DNA of 40,776 nucleotides from an uncultured Sphingomonas sp. (GCF_946477935.1 NZ_CAMLAC010000009.1:1-40776); one strand, 5' to 3'; counted from the first letter of the stretch, positions 1 to 6,751 are shown. Program-made: numbers and translations. The notes: generated by a model from the letters alone, not told the origin.

Positions 1-514
1 GCGCCTGCAATATCTCCACCACCCGCTTGCCGATTCTGACCGCTGCCTCCTCCGGCTCCTCCCGCGCTCGCCGCGGCAAGGTCTCCGGATCGAAGAGGAA
101 GATCGGATCGATATCAGACGAGTAATTGAGTTCGCCGCTGCCCTGCTTGCCCAGGGCGATGGCGACGAACCCTTGGGGCTCGGCATCCGGCACCCGCTCG
201 CTGATCGCGGTGCGGATCGCGGCGTCCAGCGCGTGATCGGCAAAATCGGTCAGCGCACCGGTGACCCGGCTGAGATCCAGAACTCCGGCAAGATCGCCCA
301 GGGCGACCGTCAGCGCCAGCGCACGACGCTCCAGCCGAAGCCGCCGCCCGATCGGTTCGTCCCCGGGCCGCAGGATGTCGAGGTTCAGTCGCCCTGCAAA
401 TGCCTCTGCCGCGCGCTCCGGCTCCCGCTCCATCAGCATGGCCAGAAAGGGCGAATGATCGCGCGCGCGCGCGGCAGCTTCGGCGATGGCTGCATGCTCG
501 ATGCGGTGGGTCAT
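1..514 (-). CDS. glnE: Glutamine synthetase adenylyltransferase/deadenylase GlnE, 5' part only
   Basis: The N-terminal 171 residues of GlnE, the bifunctional enzyme that adds AMP to or removes it from glutamine synthetase in response to nitrogen status. The rest lies beyond the left edge; the family is usually about 900 residues. A helical N-terminal segment leads into the first nucleotidyltransferase domain, recognised by GKQGSGELNYSSDID at residues 122-136, where the paired aspartates (D134, D136) bind metal. I chose ATG at 512-514 because GGGACGAGGA lies just upstream; an in-frame ATG at 524-526 is possible but has no ribosome site, and an in-frame TAA lies just beyond it. The gene is divergent from the NepR-like gene at 588. 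Identification rests on the nucleotidyltransferase signature and is firm. Confidence 0.88.
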   Translation of the reverse strand, partial: MTHRIEHAAIAEAAARARDHSPFLAMLMEREPERAAEAFAGRLNLDILRPGDEPIGRRLRLERRALALTVALGDLAGVLDLSRVTGALTDFADHALDAAIRTAISERVPDAEPQGFVAIALGKQGSGELNYSSDIDPIFLFDPETLPRRAREEPEEAAVRIGKRVVEILQA

Positions 515-554
515 TCCTCGTCCCATGCTGTTTTATGTCTTGACATTCCGGCAG

Positions 555-579
555 GAAACTTGCGCCGCATCCGACCGTT
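555..579 (+). promoter_or_regulatory. Putative EcfG-type (general stress response) promoter of the NepR-like gene
   Basis: GAAAC at 555-559, 17 bases, then GTT at 577-579, preceded by C, so the -10 reads CGTT. The known consensus for alphaproteobacterial EcfG sigma factors is GGAAC-N16/17-CGTT, so the -35 has one mismatch. The spacing is identical to the sites at 2671 and 4656. A start of transcription 7-9 bases after the -10 would fall at about 586-588, on or next to the ATG at 588, so the message may be leaderless. The assignment is inferred from motif and position only. Confidence 0.5.
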
Positions 580-587
580 GAGCTGGT

Positions 588-764
588 ATGGCACCGCAAG
601 CATCCGGAATGAAGCATGGGAACGGCATTGTCGTCGCGCGGCCACGTGTGACCGATGCCATCGGCGCGGCGTTGCGCGATGCCTATACCGCGCTGCCGAC
701 CGGCAATGGTGACTTCCTCACCCTCCTTCGCCAGCTCGACATCGCCTCGACCCGCGCGAACTGA
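588..764 (+). CDS. NepR-like small protein (second anti-sigma factor candidate)
   Basis: A 58-residue protein whose core, IGAALRDAYTAL followed by FLTLLRQLD (residues 25-51), lines up with the core of the canonical NepR encoded at 2799 (MGGALRSVYQ and MLDLLSKLD). In NepR these two helices wrap around EcfG and hold it inactive; phosphorylated PhyR takes NepR away. The region between the helices is a little shorter here and lacks the IPDE segment. The gene is convergent with ecfG and preceded by an EcfG-type promoter, which would make it a feedback inhibitor. The start is uncertain: ATG 588 would be nearly leaderless, and ATG 609 gives a 51-residue form that keeps the core. The NepR relationship is inferred from short motifs; the function is not shown. 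Confidence 0.65.
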   Translation: MAPQASGMKHGNGIVVARPRVTDAIGAALRDAYTALPTGNGDFLTLLRQLDIASTRAN

Positions 765-796
765 AAAAGGCCACCGCACGAATGTGCAGTGGCCTT
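764..796 (-). terminator. Intrinsic terminator of ecfG
   Basis: Inverted repeat AAGGCCACCGCAC (767-779) / GTGCAGTGGCCTT (784-796) with one internal mismatch and a GAAT loop. Read on the minus strand it is followed by a T tract (complement of 764-768), as expected for a rho-independent terminator ending ecfG. On the plus strand the tail is only TTCCC, so it would stop the NepR-like transcript less well. Confidence 0.75.
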
Positions 797-818
797 CCCT
801 ATCGACAACACCGATCGA

Positions 819-1457
819 TCACCGGCCGCGGCTGAGTTCGTCCACATCGCCCATGATCGTGTCCAGCGCCGTCTTGCTGCTGTCCGTTTCATGCTCGCGA
901 CGCGACGGCAGCGTGCCATCGCTCAGAATCGATTCCAGTGCCACGCGACCACGCGCAACCCGGCTCTTGATCGTCCCGACTGCGACGTTGCAGATTTCCG
1001 CGGCTTCCTCATAGGCAAAGCCGCCGGCGCCCACCAGGATCAGCGCCTCGCGCTGCGGCTGCGGCAGATGCATCAGCGCGCGCTGCATGTCCCCCAACTC
1101 GACATGACGGTCTTGGCTGGCCGGCGCCGCCAGAATGCGATCCGCGACCAGATCGTCCCACTCGCCCTTGAAGCGCGCGCGACGCATCTGCGAAAGATAC
1201 AGGTTGCGCAGGATGATAAAGGTCCAGGCGCGCATGTTGGTTCCGGCCTGGAAACGCTTGCGCGCCGCCCAGGCCTTCAGCAGCGTTTCCTGCACCAGAT
1301 CGTCGGCCAGATCACGGCTACCGGACAGCGATCGCCCGAACGCACGCAGATGCGGGATGACTCGGGCAAGCTCCGCCTTGAACTCGGAGTCAGGTAGAGC
1401 AACGTGCTCGACCGGCGCGTCGCCTGGGAAATCGTCCCGCGGCTGTGGCTGGGTCAT
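819..1457 (-). CDS. ecfG: General stress response ECF sigma factor EcfG
   Basis: A 212-residue group ECF15 sigma factor that directs RNA polymerase to GGAAC-N16/17-CGTT promoters under stress. Region 2 covers about residues 30-95 (DLADDLVQETLLKAW, then NMRAWTFIILRN) and region 4 about 120-175 (LPQPQREALILVGAGGFAYE, then GTIKSRVARGR, the DNA-recognition helix). ATG 1457 is preferred; an in-frame TTG at 1487 would add ten residues. It lies downstream of phyR and a microprotein gene on the same strand, with nepR and phyP divergent beyond phyR. In known systems EcfG is held by NepR and released when PhyR is phosphorylated. I found no EcfG-type site directly upstream, so it may be read from the phyR side. 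Sequence and context agree. Confidence 0.95.
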   Translation of the reverse strand: MTQPQPRDDFPGDAPVEHVALPDSEFKAELARVIPHLRAFGRSLSGSRDLADDLVQETLLKAWAARKRFQAGTNMRAWTFIILRNLYLSQMRRARFKGEWDDLVADRILAAPASQDRHVELGDMQRALMHLPQPQREALILVGAGGFAYEEAAEICNVAVGTIKSRVARGRVALESILSDGTLPSRREHETDSSKTALDTIMGDVDELSRGR

Positions 1458-1555
1458 GGAAATCCGATCATCCGAAGACGCTCGCAATCGAACGCCGTCG
1501 CTACATAAGGAACCGGCCGGCCGAATGCCAGCGGTGTGCGTGAAGACGGTGGAAG

Positions 1556-1693
1556 TCAGCGCATCACCAGAAAGGCGAAGATGACAATCACCAGCACGAG
1601 CGATACGGGCAGGATATACCGCGTCATATGCGGTGTGCTTCCTGCCCGAGCGCGCTCGCCATCAACATGCATGGGTTCGTTCGGATCAGCCAT
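1556..1693 (-). CDS. Putative 45-residue single-span membrane microprotein between phyR and ecfG
   Basis: Reading the minus strand from ATG 1691-1693 to TGA 1556-1558 gives a 45-residue protein. It has a polar, acidic and basic N-terminus (residues 2-24), then one strongly hydrophobic segment (ILPVSLVLVIVIFAFLVM, residues 27-44) and a final arginine. Hydrophobicity this clean is unlikely by chance in GC-rich intergenic DNA. It fills the gap between the phyR stop (1735) and the ecfG start. No good ribosome site precedes the first ATG; an internal ATG at residue 23 would leave little more than the membrane segment. I do not recognise a family. It could be a stress-related membrane microprotein or an untranslated accident. 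Confidence 0.45.
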   Translation of the reverse strand: MADPNEPMHVDGERARAGSTPHMTRYILPVSLVLVIVIFAFLVMR

Positions 1694-1734
1694 GCACGGT
1701 CAACGCACAAACATCGTTTTGGGTCCGTAATCGT

Positions 1735-2535
1735 TTAAATTGCCGGAACCGTGCTTTCGTCGAAGAAAAGCGCCTGGCTGATCGCGGCCTTCACCGTCGA
1801 CCGCTGGAACGGCTTGGTGATGAGGAACGTCGGCTCCGGCCGCTCGCCCGTCAGCAACCGCTCCGGGAATGCGGTGATGAAGATCACCGGCACTTCGAAC
1901 TCGGCCAGGATGTCCTTGACCGCATCGATGCCCGAGCTGTCGTCGGCCAGCTGGATGTCGGCCAGCACCAGACCGGGACGGTCCTCCATCGCCAATGCCA
2001 CCGCCTCGTCGCGGGTCACGGCAACACCCGTCACTTCATGACCCAGGTCGCGCACGATCGTCTCGATATCCATGGCGATGATCGGTTCGTCCTCGATGAT
2101 CAGCACGCGCGCACGCGTCTGCTTCTCGATCTCGGCCAGCGCCTCCGCGACGAGCTTTTCGACCTCGCTGGGATCGACGTCGATCAGATAGGCCGCATCT
2201 TCCGGCGTGAACCCTTCCATCGCGGTCAGCAGCAAAGCCTGACGGGACAGGGGAGTCATACGGGCAAGGCGGGCGCGCGCGACGGCCTCGCCGCCATCGG
2301 CGCTGCTGGCGTCGTTATCCAGCTCGTCATAGTTCGCGGACGACCAGATCCCCTGGAACATGCGGTACAGGCCAAGCCGCGGATCGACGTCCCGCGGAAA
2401 CTGGTCGGGTGCGGCGACGATCGCCTCCAGCGTGGCGCGGACATATTTGTCACCATGGCTCTGGCTGCCGGTCAGGGCCCGGCCATAGCGCCGCAGGAAA
2501 GGAAGATGAGGCGCAAGTTGCTGTCCAAGCGACAT
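1735..2535 (-). CDS. phyR: Response regulator PhyR, anti-anti-sigma factor of the general stress response
   Basis: 266 residues with the PhyR layout: an N-terminal sigma-factor-like domain (about 1-135) and a C-terminal receiver domain (about 141-258). Receiver residues are in place: acidic pocket E148/D149, phosphorylation site D193 (LADIQ), T221 and K241 (TKPF). In the known mechanism phosphorylation opens the protein so the sigma-like domain captures NepR and frees EcfG. The start ATG 2533-2535 gives the usual family length. It is divergent from nepR-phyP, with a 263-bp space that holds an EcfG-type site on the nepR side. A weaker minus-strand site (GGAAC at 2772-2776, then GGT in place of GTT) could serve phyR, with low certainty. 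Confidence 0.97.
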   Translation of the reverse strand: MSLGQQLAPHLPFLRRYGRALTGSQSHGDKYVRATLEAIVAAPDQFPRDVDPRLGLYRMFQGIWSSANYDELDNDASSADGGEAVARARLARMTPLSRQALLLTAMEGFTPEDAAYLIDVDPSEVEKLVAEALAEIEKQTRARVLIIEDEPIIAMDIETIVRDLGHEVTGVAVTRDEAVALAMEDRPGLVLADIQLADDSSGIDAVKDILAEFEVPVIFITAFPERLLTGERPEPTFLITKPFQRSTVKAAISQALFFDESTVPAI

Positions 2536-2670
2536 GGGTATTGGGTACTCCCTGACGTGATCGCGGGCCTGTCATGTGTCCGGGGGCCCGCCGGTTTTCA
2601 ATCCCGTTCGTCGAAATTGCCGCCCGACGGCGGACGAACCATCGCCGCGCGGATTTTTCGCGTTGCGGCT

Positions 2671-2695
2671 GGAACCATCGACATCCAATTTGGTT
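2671..2695 (+). promoter_or_regulatory. Putative EcfG-type promoter of nepR-phyP
   Basis: GGAAC at 2671-2675, 17 bases, GTT at 2693-2695: the full -35 consensus and the core of the -10 for EcfG sigma factors. It lies about 100 bp upstream of nepR on the same strand. Autoregulation of nepR by EcfG is standard in these systems and gives negative feedback. Confidence 0.72.
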
Positions 2696-2798
2696 TCCTC
2701 GCGTTATCAACTATGGCTCGCACACGTCGCGGAAGCACGGCGAGAACCGTTACCGCAACGTCTGTTGCCCAGTTCCTTGGGTCGTGCAGGGGGAATTT

Positions 2799-2984
2799 TT
2801 GAGTTTGGGCACCGAGACGAAGAAGACCACGCCGTCCAGCAAACCGCGCCAGCTCGGCGATTCAGGTCAGCAGGGTGCGGACAAGGACCGGGACATGGGG
2901 GGCGCGCTGCGCTCGGTGTACCAGAAGGCGGTCGATGAAAAAATTCCGGACGAGATGCTTGATCTCTTGAGCAAGCTCGACTGA
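2799..2984 (+). CDS. nepR: Anti-sigma factor NepR
   Basis: A 61-residue protein with a charged, disordered N-terminus and the NepR core at residues 33-61 (GGALRSVYQKAVDEKIPDE, then MLDLLSKLD). NepR binds EcfG in unstressed cells and is sequestered by phosphorylated PhyR. I chose TTG 2799-2801 because GGGGGA sits just upstream and no ATG fits; TTG at 2805 is an alternative that shortens the protein by two residues. phyP starts 12 bases after its stop, so the two are probably cotranscribed from the site at 2671. The short length is normal for the family. Confidence 0.92.
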   Translation: MSLGTETKKTTPSSKPRQLGDSGQQGADKDRDMGGALRSVYQKAVDEKIPDEMLDLLSKLD

Positions 2985-2995
2985 ACAGGGGCCTT

Positions 2996-4591
2996 ATGGC
3001 CACTGACAACGCTATCGTATCGAACAACGATGCATCGCCCTCGCGTCTGCCGGCATTGGCCAGGTTGACGACGGGGTCGAAACTCGTCCTGATCCTCAGC
3101 GTGGCGCTGCTGCTGCTCGCGCTGATCGCCATTTTCGCGACGCTGCAGACCACGCGACTGGCCGATGCGGAGGCGCGCGGTCGCCTGCGCGTCGCCGCGA
3201 ACGAGGATGCGCGTGCGCTGGCGACCGAATTGTCGGGCGACATGACCGCGCTGCGCGTTGCCGTCAGTGCCCTGGGCAACGACCCGCTGGATCTGCCGAG
3301 TTGCGCACGCGCCCAGGGTGTCTTTGCGCAGCAATCCATGTCCGGCGCCCGCTTCCAGATCGTCGACCGTCGCGGCCGCGCGCTGTGCGGGGACGCTCTG
3401 CCCGCCGCCATGCCCGTTCGAGACCGGGCATCGCCGGTCGGCGCCGACATTCTGCCCGACCAGGGTCTTGTTCTTTCGATCGAGGCCAGCGATCGCCGAA
3501 CCGCGGCGCGGGCATTCTTTCCCCAGTCCTTCTTGCGCGCGCTGGTGACGCGCAATACGCGTACTGATCCAGCGGAGAACGTCCTGCAACGGGGAGAGGA
3601 GGCGCTGGTCCTCGACAGGATCGATGCCCGCGGTCCGCTCGATCGGATGGAGACGCTGACCACCGATCTGGGCATCGCCGGCCTGTCGCTGCGCACCAGC
3701 ATGCGCAGCGCGCCGATCACCTCCTCGCTGGTCGTGGCACTCGCCCTGCCGATCCTGATGTGGATCGCGGCGGTGGGCATCGGCTGGCTCGTGGTCGACC
3801 GGCTGCTGATCCGTCCGCTGCGGCAGTTGCGCCGCACGGTTGCTGCCTATGAACCCGGCGAAGCGCTGGACATCAGCGCCGTGCGGGCCGCGCCGGCACA
3901 GGAAATTCGCGACCTCGCGGAAACCTTCCAGGCGATCACCCAGACGGTTGCGATGCACGAGGAGGGCCTGGCCGAAGGTCTGGTGCGCCAGACGAAGCTG
4001 ACCCGGGAGGTGCATCACCGGGTCAAGAACAACCTTCAGGTCATTTCCAGCCTCATCAACTTCCACGCACGCGGCGCGAAGACTCCGGAGGCGACTGCCG
4101 CCTACTCTTCGATCCAGCGTCGGGTCGATGCGTTGGCCGTGGTACACCGCAACCATTTCGCGGAGCTCGAGGAAAATCGCGGGCTGAACCTGCGCACGAT
4201 GATTGGGGAACTGGCCGCGAACATCCGTGCCACCGCGCCCGAGCAGTCTCACGGCCTTGGGATCACGCTCGATGTCGATCCGGTACTGGTCAATCAGGAC
4301 GTCGCCGTCGCAGTGGCCTTTCTCATCACCGAGACGATCGAACTGGCCATGGGCTGCGACCCAACCGCGCAGATCCGCCTGGTGGTCAAGCCGATCGCCG
4401 ACGAGCCCGACCGGGCCAGGCTGCGCGTCGTGTCGCGCGCACTGGTCGAGGACGACACGCTGCGAGACCTTGCGACCAATCGCTACGGCCGCGTCATGGA
4501 GGGGCTGGCGCGCCAGCTTCGGGCCAAGCTTCATCATGACCCGCTCAGCGGGGCCTACGAGATCACGATCGCCATTGTCGGCCGCGACTGA
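2996..4591 (+). CDS. phyP: HWE/HisKA_2-type sensor kinase-like protein PhyP, probable PhyR phosphatase
   Basis: 531 residues: a transmembrane segment at about 30-50, an extracytoplasmic sensor region (about 52-240), a second segment (about 243-267), a HAMP-like linker, and a HisKA_2 dimerisation domain with HHRVKNNLQ around H341. The following ATPase domain (about 400-530) looks degenerate: the N-box asparagine is not evident (LITETIELAM), and no DxGxG loop is visible. In Sphingomonas a kinase-like protein at this position, PhyP, acts as a PhyR phosphatase and negative regulator; the weak ATPase domain fits that role. It follows nepR by 12 bp. The identification as PhyP is by locus and architecture. 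The phosphatase role is taken from the known family and not shown here. Confidence 0.85.
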   Translation: MATDNAIVSNNDASPSRLPALARLTTGSKLVLILSVALLLLALIAIFATLQTTRLADAEARGRLRVAANEDARALATELSGDMTALRVAVSALGNDPLDLPSCARAQGVFAQQSMSGARFQIVDRRGRALCGDALPAAMPVRDRASPVGADILPDQGLVLSIEASDRRTAARAFFPQSFLRALVTRNTRTDPAENVLQRGEEALVLDRIDARGPLDRMETLTTDLGIAGLSLRTSMRSAPITSSLVVALALPILMWIAAVGIGWLVVDRLLIRPLRQLRRTVAAYEPGEALDISAVRAAPAQEIRDLAETFQAITQTVAMHEEGLAEGLVRQTKLTREVHHRVKNNLQVISSLINFHARGAKTPEATAAYSSIQRRVDALAVVHRNHFAELEENRGLNLRTMIGELAANIRATAPEQSHGLGITLDVDPVLVNQDVAVAVAFLITETIELAMGCDPTAQIRLVVKPIADEPDRARLRVVSRALVEDDTLRDLATNRYGRVMEGLARQLRAKLHHDPLSGAYEITIAIVGRD

Positions 4592-4655
4592 TCACCGGCG
4601 TCGAAGCGCTAGAAATCCCGAACAGAATTTTTTCCGAAAAATTTTCGGCACTTCT

Positions 4656-4680
4656 GGAACCCTCAGCCTCGTTGCCTGTT
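4656..4680 (+). promoter_or_regulatory. Putative EcfG-type promoter of a small RNA or the entericidin leader
   Basis: GGAAC at 4656-4660, 17 bases, GTT at 4678-4680, with the same geometry as the site before nepR. It starts 65 bp after the phyP stop. Transcription would begin near 4687, three bases before the first of two stem-loops (4690-4725 and 4732-4780). The nearest downstream coding start is the entericidin gene at 4925, 245 bp away, which is long for a simple leader. Confidence 0.6.
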
Positions 4681-4686
4681 CTACTC

Positions 4687-4851
4687 CCCGGATAGCGATC
4701 TTGTGCCCCCCCGCTCTCGCTGTCCACGACATGGGCCTGGAAGCGTCAACCCTCCCCCCCCGGTGGCGCTTCCAGGCCTACATTCGTTTAAGCAGCAGGG
4801 CATGGTCGGCGGGGCGAGTTTCCCTCGTACCTCCCGTTCATTTCTTCTTCT
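4687..4851 (+). ncRNA. Candidate stress-induced small RNA with two C-rich loops
   Basis: Two consecutive stem-loops occupy this otherwise gene-free stretch. Stem 1 is GGATAGCG (4690-4697) with CGCTGTCC (4718-4725), 8 pairs including one G-U, and a 20-base loop with seven Cs (4706-4712). Stem 2 is GGCCTGGAAGCG (4734-4745) with CGCTTCCAGGCC (4767-4778), 12 perfect pairs extendable to 14, and a 21-base loop with CCCTCCCCCCCC (4750-4761). A third, imperfect hairpin (4811-4831) is followed by a pyrimidine tract rich in T and may end the transcript, but it is a weak terminator. C-rich loops are a known feature of alphaproteobacterial small RNAs that pair with G-rich leaders, such as the sigma-T-dependent GsrN of Caulobacter. 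The 3' end and the existence of the RNA are inferred; a long structured leader of the entericidin mRNA is the alternative. Confidence 0.45.
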
Positions 4852-4924
4852 CGTAACATCGGCGGAACGAACGCTCCGGCTCAGGCATTTGCGCTGAGGC
4901 ATTTACGCTGTTCAGGAGGTTCTT

Positions 4925-5059
4925 ATGCGTAAGTTTGTTGGGCTGGCGCTGGTCGCTGGCGCGCTCATGGTCAGCGCTTGCAACACGGTGGAAGGCGTCG
5001 GCCGCGACGTAGGTTCGGCGGGCGATACGGTTGCCAAGACGGCGAACGACGCCAAGTAA
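4925..5059 (+). CDS. Entericidin EcnA/EcnB-family small lipoprotein
   Basis: 44 residues: a short basic start (MRKF), a hydrophobic signal segment and the lipobox VSAC with C20 as the lipidation site, then a small mature part with the entericidin-like pattern NTVEGVGRDVGSAGD and a final TANDAK. Entericidins are small envelope lipoproteins; in alphaproteobacteria they are commonly stress-induced. A strong ribosome site (AGGAGG, six bases before the ATG) fixes the start, and a strong terminator follows. It lies next to the stress locus and could be read from the EcfG-type site at 4656, or from its own promoter that I could not identify. The family assignment is good; the cellular role of entericidins outside enteric bacteria is not well defined. 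Confidence 0.88.
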   Translation: MRKFVGLALVAGALMVSACNTVEGVGRDVGSAGDTVAKTANDAK

Positions 5060-5079
5060 GCCCTACCGGCTTCAAACAG

Positions 5080-5120
5080 AAACGGCCCCACCGCGAAAAG
5101 CGTGGCGGGGCCGTTTTTTT
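5080..5120 (+). terminator. Strong intrinsic terminator after the entericidin gene, shared with tatC
   Basis: AAACGGCCCC (5080-5089) pairs with GGGGCCGTTT (5107-5116), with further pairing inside, and is followed by T7 (5114-5120). It ends the plus-strand entericidin transcript. Because the hairpin is symmetric and tatC converges on it, it may also stop the tat transcript, although the minus-strand T tract is interrupted. Confidence 0.9.
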
Positions 5121-5163
5121 GCGTATCGAGTTCAAACAGTCGGCTGATTATCCGGCCGGTGCC

Positions 5164-5940
5164 TCAAACGGTTTCGATATCCTGCCTGGCTTCCTTGGCG
5201 CGCTTGCGCTCGGTAAACCAGATGCCGATCAGCGCCAGTTCGTACAGCAGGCACAGCGGCACCGCGAGCAGGATCTGGCTCATCAGATCGGGCGGGGTCA
5301 GCACCGCGGCGATCGCCGTCGCGCCGACAATGGCGTAGCGCCGCGCCCCCACCAATTGCTTGCGGGTGACGATCCCGGCCCGCTCCAGCAGCATCAACAG
5401 CACCGGCAGCAGGAACGCCAGTCCGAATGCGAACAGGAACTGCATGACGAACGACAGGTAGTTGCCGATCGCGGGCAGCGCTTCACGCCGCACGCCACCG
5501 ACCATCCCGTCAAATCCCATCGAAAAGTGCAGCGCCATCGGGATCGCGACATAATAGGCCATCGCCGCACCCATCAGGAACAGCATCGGCGTCGCAATCA
5601 GAAAGGGCAGCAGCGCACGCTTCTCCTTGCGATACAATCCCGGCGCGACGAACTGCCAAAGCTGGTTTGCAATCACGGGAAACGCGATCATCATGGCCGC
5701 AAAGAAGGCGACCTTCACCTGCACGAAAAAGGCTTCGAATATCTCGGTATAGATCACCCGCCCCTGGCCGACCTTCAACAAGGGCCGGGCGAGGAAGCCA
5801 AAAATGGACTCCGAGAAATAATAGGACACGGCAAACGCCAGCCCGATGGCGAGCATGCAATATAGCAAGCGCCGGCGTAGCTCGATCAGATGGTCCAGCA
5901 AGGGTGCGCGGCTGGCATCCAGTTCGTCGGTCTCGGTCAA
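5164..5940 (-). CDS. tatC: Sec-independent protein translocase subunit TatC
   Basis: 258 residues, the polytopic core of the Tat translocon that recognises twin-arginine signal peptides and, with TatB, passes folded proteins across the inner membrane. The N-terminal LLDHLIELRRRLL (residues 14-26), the PGLYRKEKR loop (about 99-107) and six hydrophobic segments match the family. No ATG fits the N-terminus; TTG 5938-5940 shares bases with the tatB stop (TTGA), indicating coupled translation. It is the last gene of the scpB-tatA-tatB-tatC run and converges on the entericidin gene. Confidence 0.97.
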   Translation of the reverse strand: MTETDELDASRAPLLDHLIELRRRLLYCMLAIGLAFAVSYYFSESIFGFLARPLLKVGQGRVIYTEIFEAFFVQVKVAFFAAMMIAFPVIANQLWQFVAPGLYRKEKRALLPFLIATPMLFLMGAAMAYYVAIPMALHFSMGFDGMVGGVRREALPAIGNYLSFVMQFLFAFGLAFLLPVLLMLLERAGIVTRKQLVGARRYAIVGATAIAAVLTPPDLMSQILLAVPLCLLYELALIGIWFTERKRAKEARQDIETV

Positions 5941-6365
5941 GACGGGGCTCCGTCCCGCGTATGCGCAGGCGTATCTGGCGCCGCGGGCACGATATGGGGC
6001 TTCTCGACAGTCACCGGGCGGTCGGTGGTGTCGTCATGAGCGGGATCGGTATCGCCGTGATGATCGGACGGCTTGTCCAGCGACACCGGTGACGCGGGCG
6101 TATCCTCGTCGAGTGCGACCGGCGGTGCCGGCGGATGCTCGCGCATGATCCGCTCATTCTCCGCGGCCCAGCGCTTCTCCATTTCTTCCAGCTCCGCCTC
6201 GCGGACCATGGTGTCGAAGCCCTGGCGGAACTGGCGCGCGACCCCGCGTGCCTTGCCGACCCAATAGCCGACGACCCGCATCGCTTTTGGCAGATCTTTC
6301 GGACCGATCACGACAAGCGCCACGAAGGCGACCAGCATGAATTCGGTCGGCGCGATATCGAACAT
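5937..6365 (-). CDS. tatB: Sec-independent protein translocase subunit TatB
   Basis: 142 residues. A short N-terminal membrane helix (MFDIAPTEFMLVAFVALVVI), the conserved IGPKDLPKAMR turn (residues 20-30), an amphipathic helix and a long acidic, proline-rich tail are typical of TatB. TatB and TatC form the signal-peptide receptor. The stop overlaps the TTG start of tatC. The 25-bp gap to tatA has no clear ribosome site before this ATG. The order tatA-tatB-tatC is complete. Confidence 0.95.
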   Translation of the reverse strand: MFDIAPTEFMLVAFVALVVIGPKDLPKAMRVVGYWVGKARGVARQFRQGFDTMVREAELEEMEKRWAAENERIMREHPPAPPVALDEDTPASPVSLDKPSDHHGDTDPAHDDTTDRPVTVEKPHIVPAAPDTPAHTRDGAPS

Positions 6366-6390
6366 GGCGGCGCCGGACTATCTGATAAGA

Positions 6391-6627
6391 TCAGCGATCG
6401 TCACGCACGCGTTCGCCGTCACGGTCGAACGCAGGCTCGGCCGCCTTCTTGGCCTCGATGCGCGCCGACGGCTTGGACGAGGACTCGTCCTCTTCCGCCA
6501 TGCCCTTCTTGAAGTTCTTCACGCCCTTGGCGACATCGCCCATCAGGTTCGAAAAGCGGCCGCCGCCCAGCAGCAGGATCGCCACGACGGCGAGGACGAG
6601 AAGATGGATCGGGCTGAAGCTGCCCAT
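6391..6627 (-). CDS. tatA: Sec-independent protein translocase subunit TatA
   Basis: 78 residues: one N-terminal membrane helix (residues 6-20), then the TatA signature LLGGGRFSNLMGDVAKGVK (residues 18-36) and a charged tail. TatA oligomerises to form the protein-conducting element of the Tat system. It heads tatA-tatB-tatC, with 124 bp between it and scpB that may hold a promoter, though I see no clear one. Confidence 0.95.
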   Translation of the reverse strand: MGSFSPIHLLVLAVVAILLLGGGRFSNLMGDVAKGVKNFKKGMAEEDESSSKPSARIEAKKAAEPAFDRDGERVRDDR

Positions 6628-6751
6628 GGCACGTCTCCTGAAAACGAAGTTTCATGTAAGCGCTGCACGCGCCACGGGCAATGGCCGATGGGGCGCGGTT
6701 GGCGGATGAGGGCGCTTTCGCCGTGGCATCTTACATCTGCGTGACAGCGGA

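Noticed and set aside
114..779. Minus-strand open frame of 221 codons at the left end
   Set aside because: It crosses glnE in another frame and reads antisense through the NepR-like gene; it is arginine/alanine/glycine-rich and matches nothing, while glnE is clear in its own frame.
4862..4867. GGAACG before the entericidin gene as an EcfG -35 site
   Set aside because: No GTT follows at 16-17 bases; the next GTT is over 40 bases away.
4703..4897. Plus-strand open frame of 64 codons in the gap before the entericidin gene
   Set aside because: It runs through both C-run stem-loops, has no ribosome site and gives a proline/arginine-rich sequence without gene-like features; the RNA structures explain the region better.
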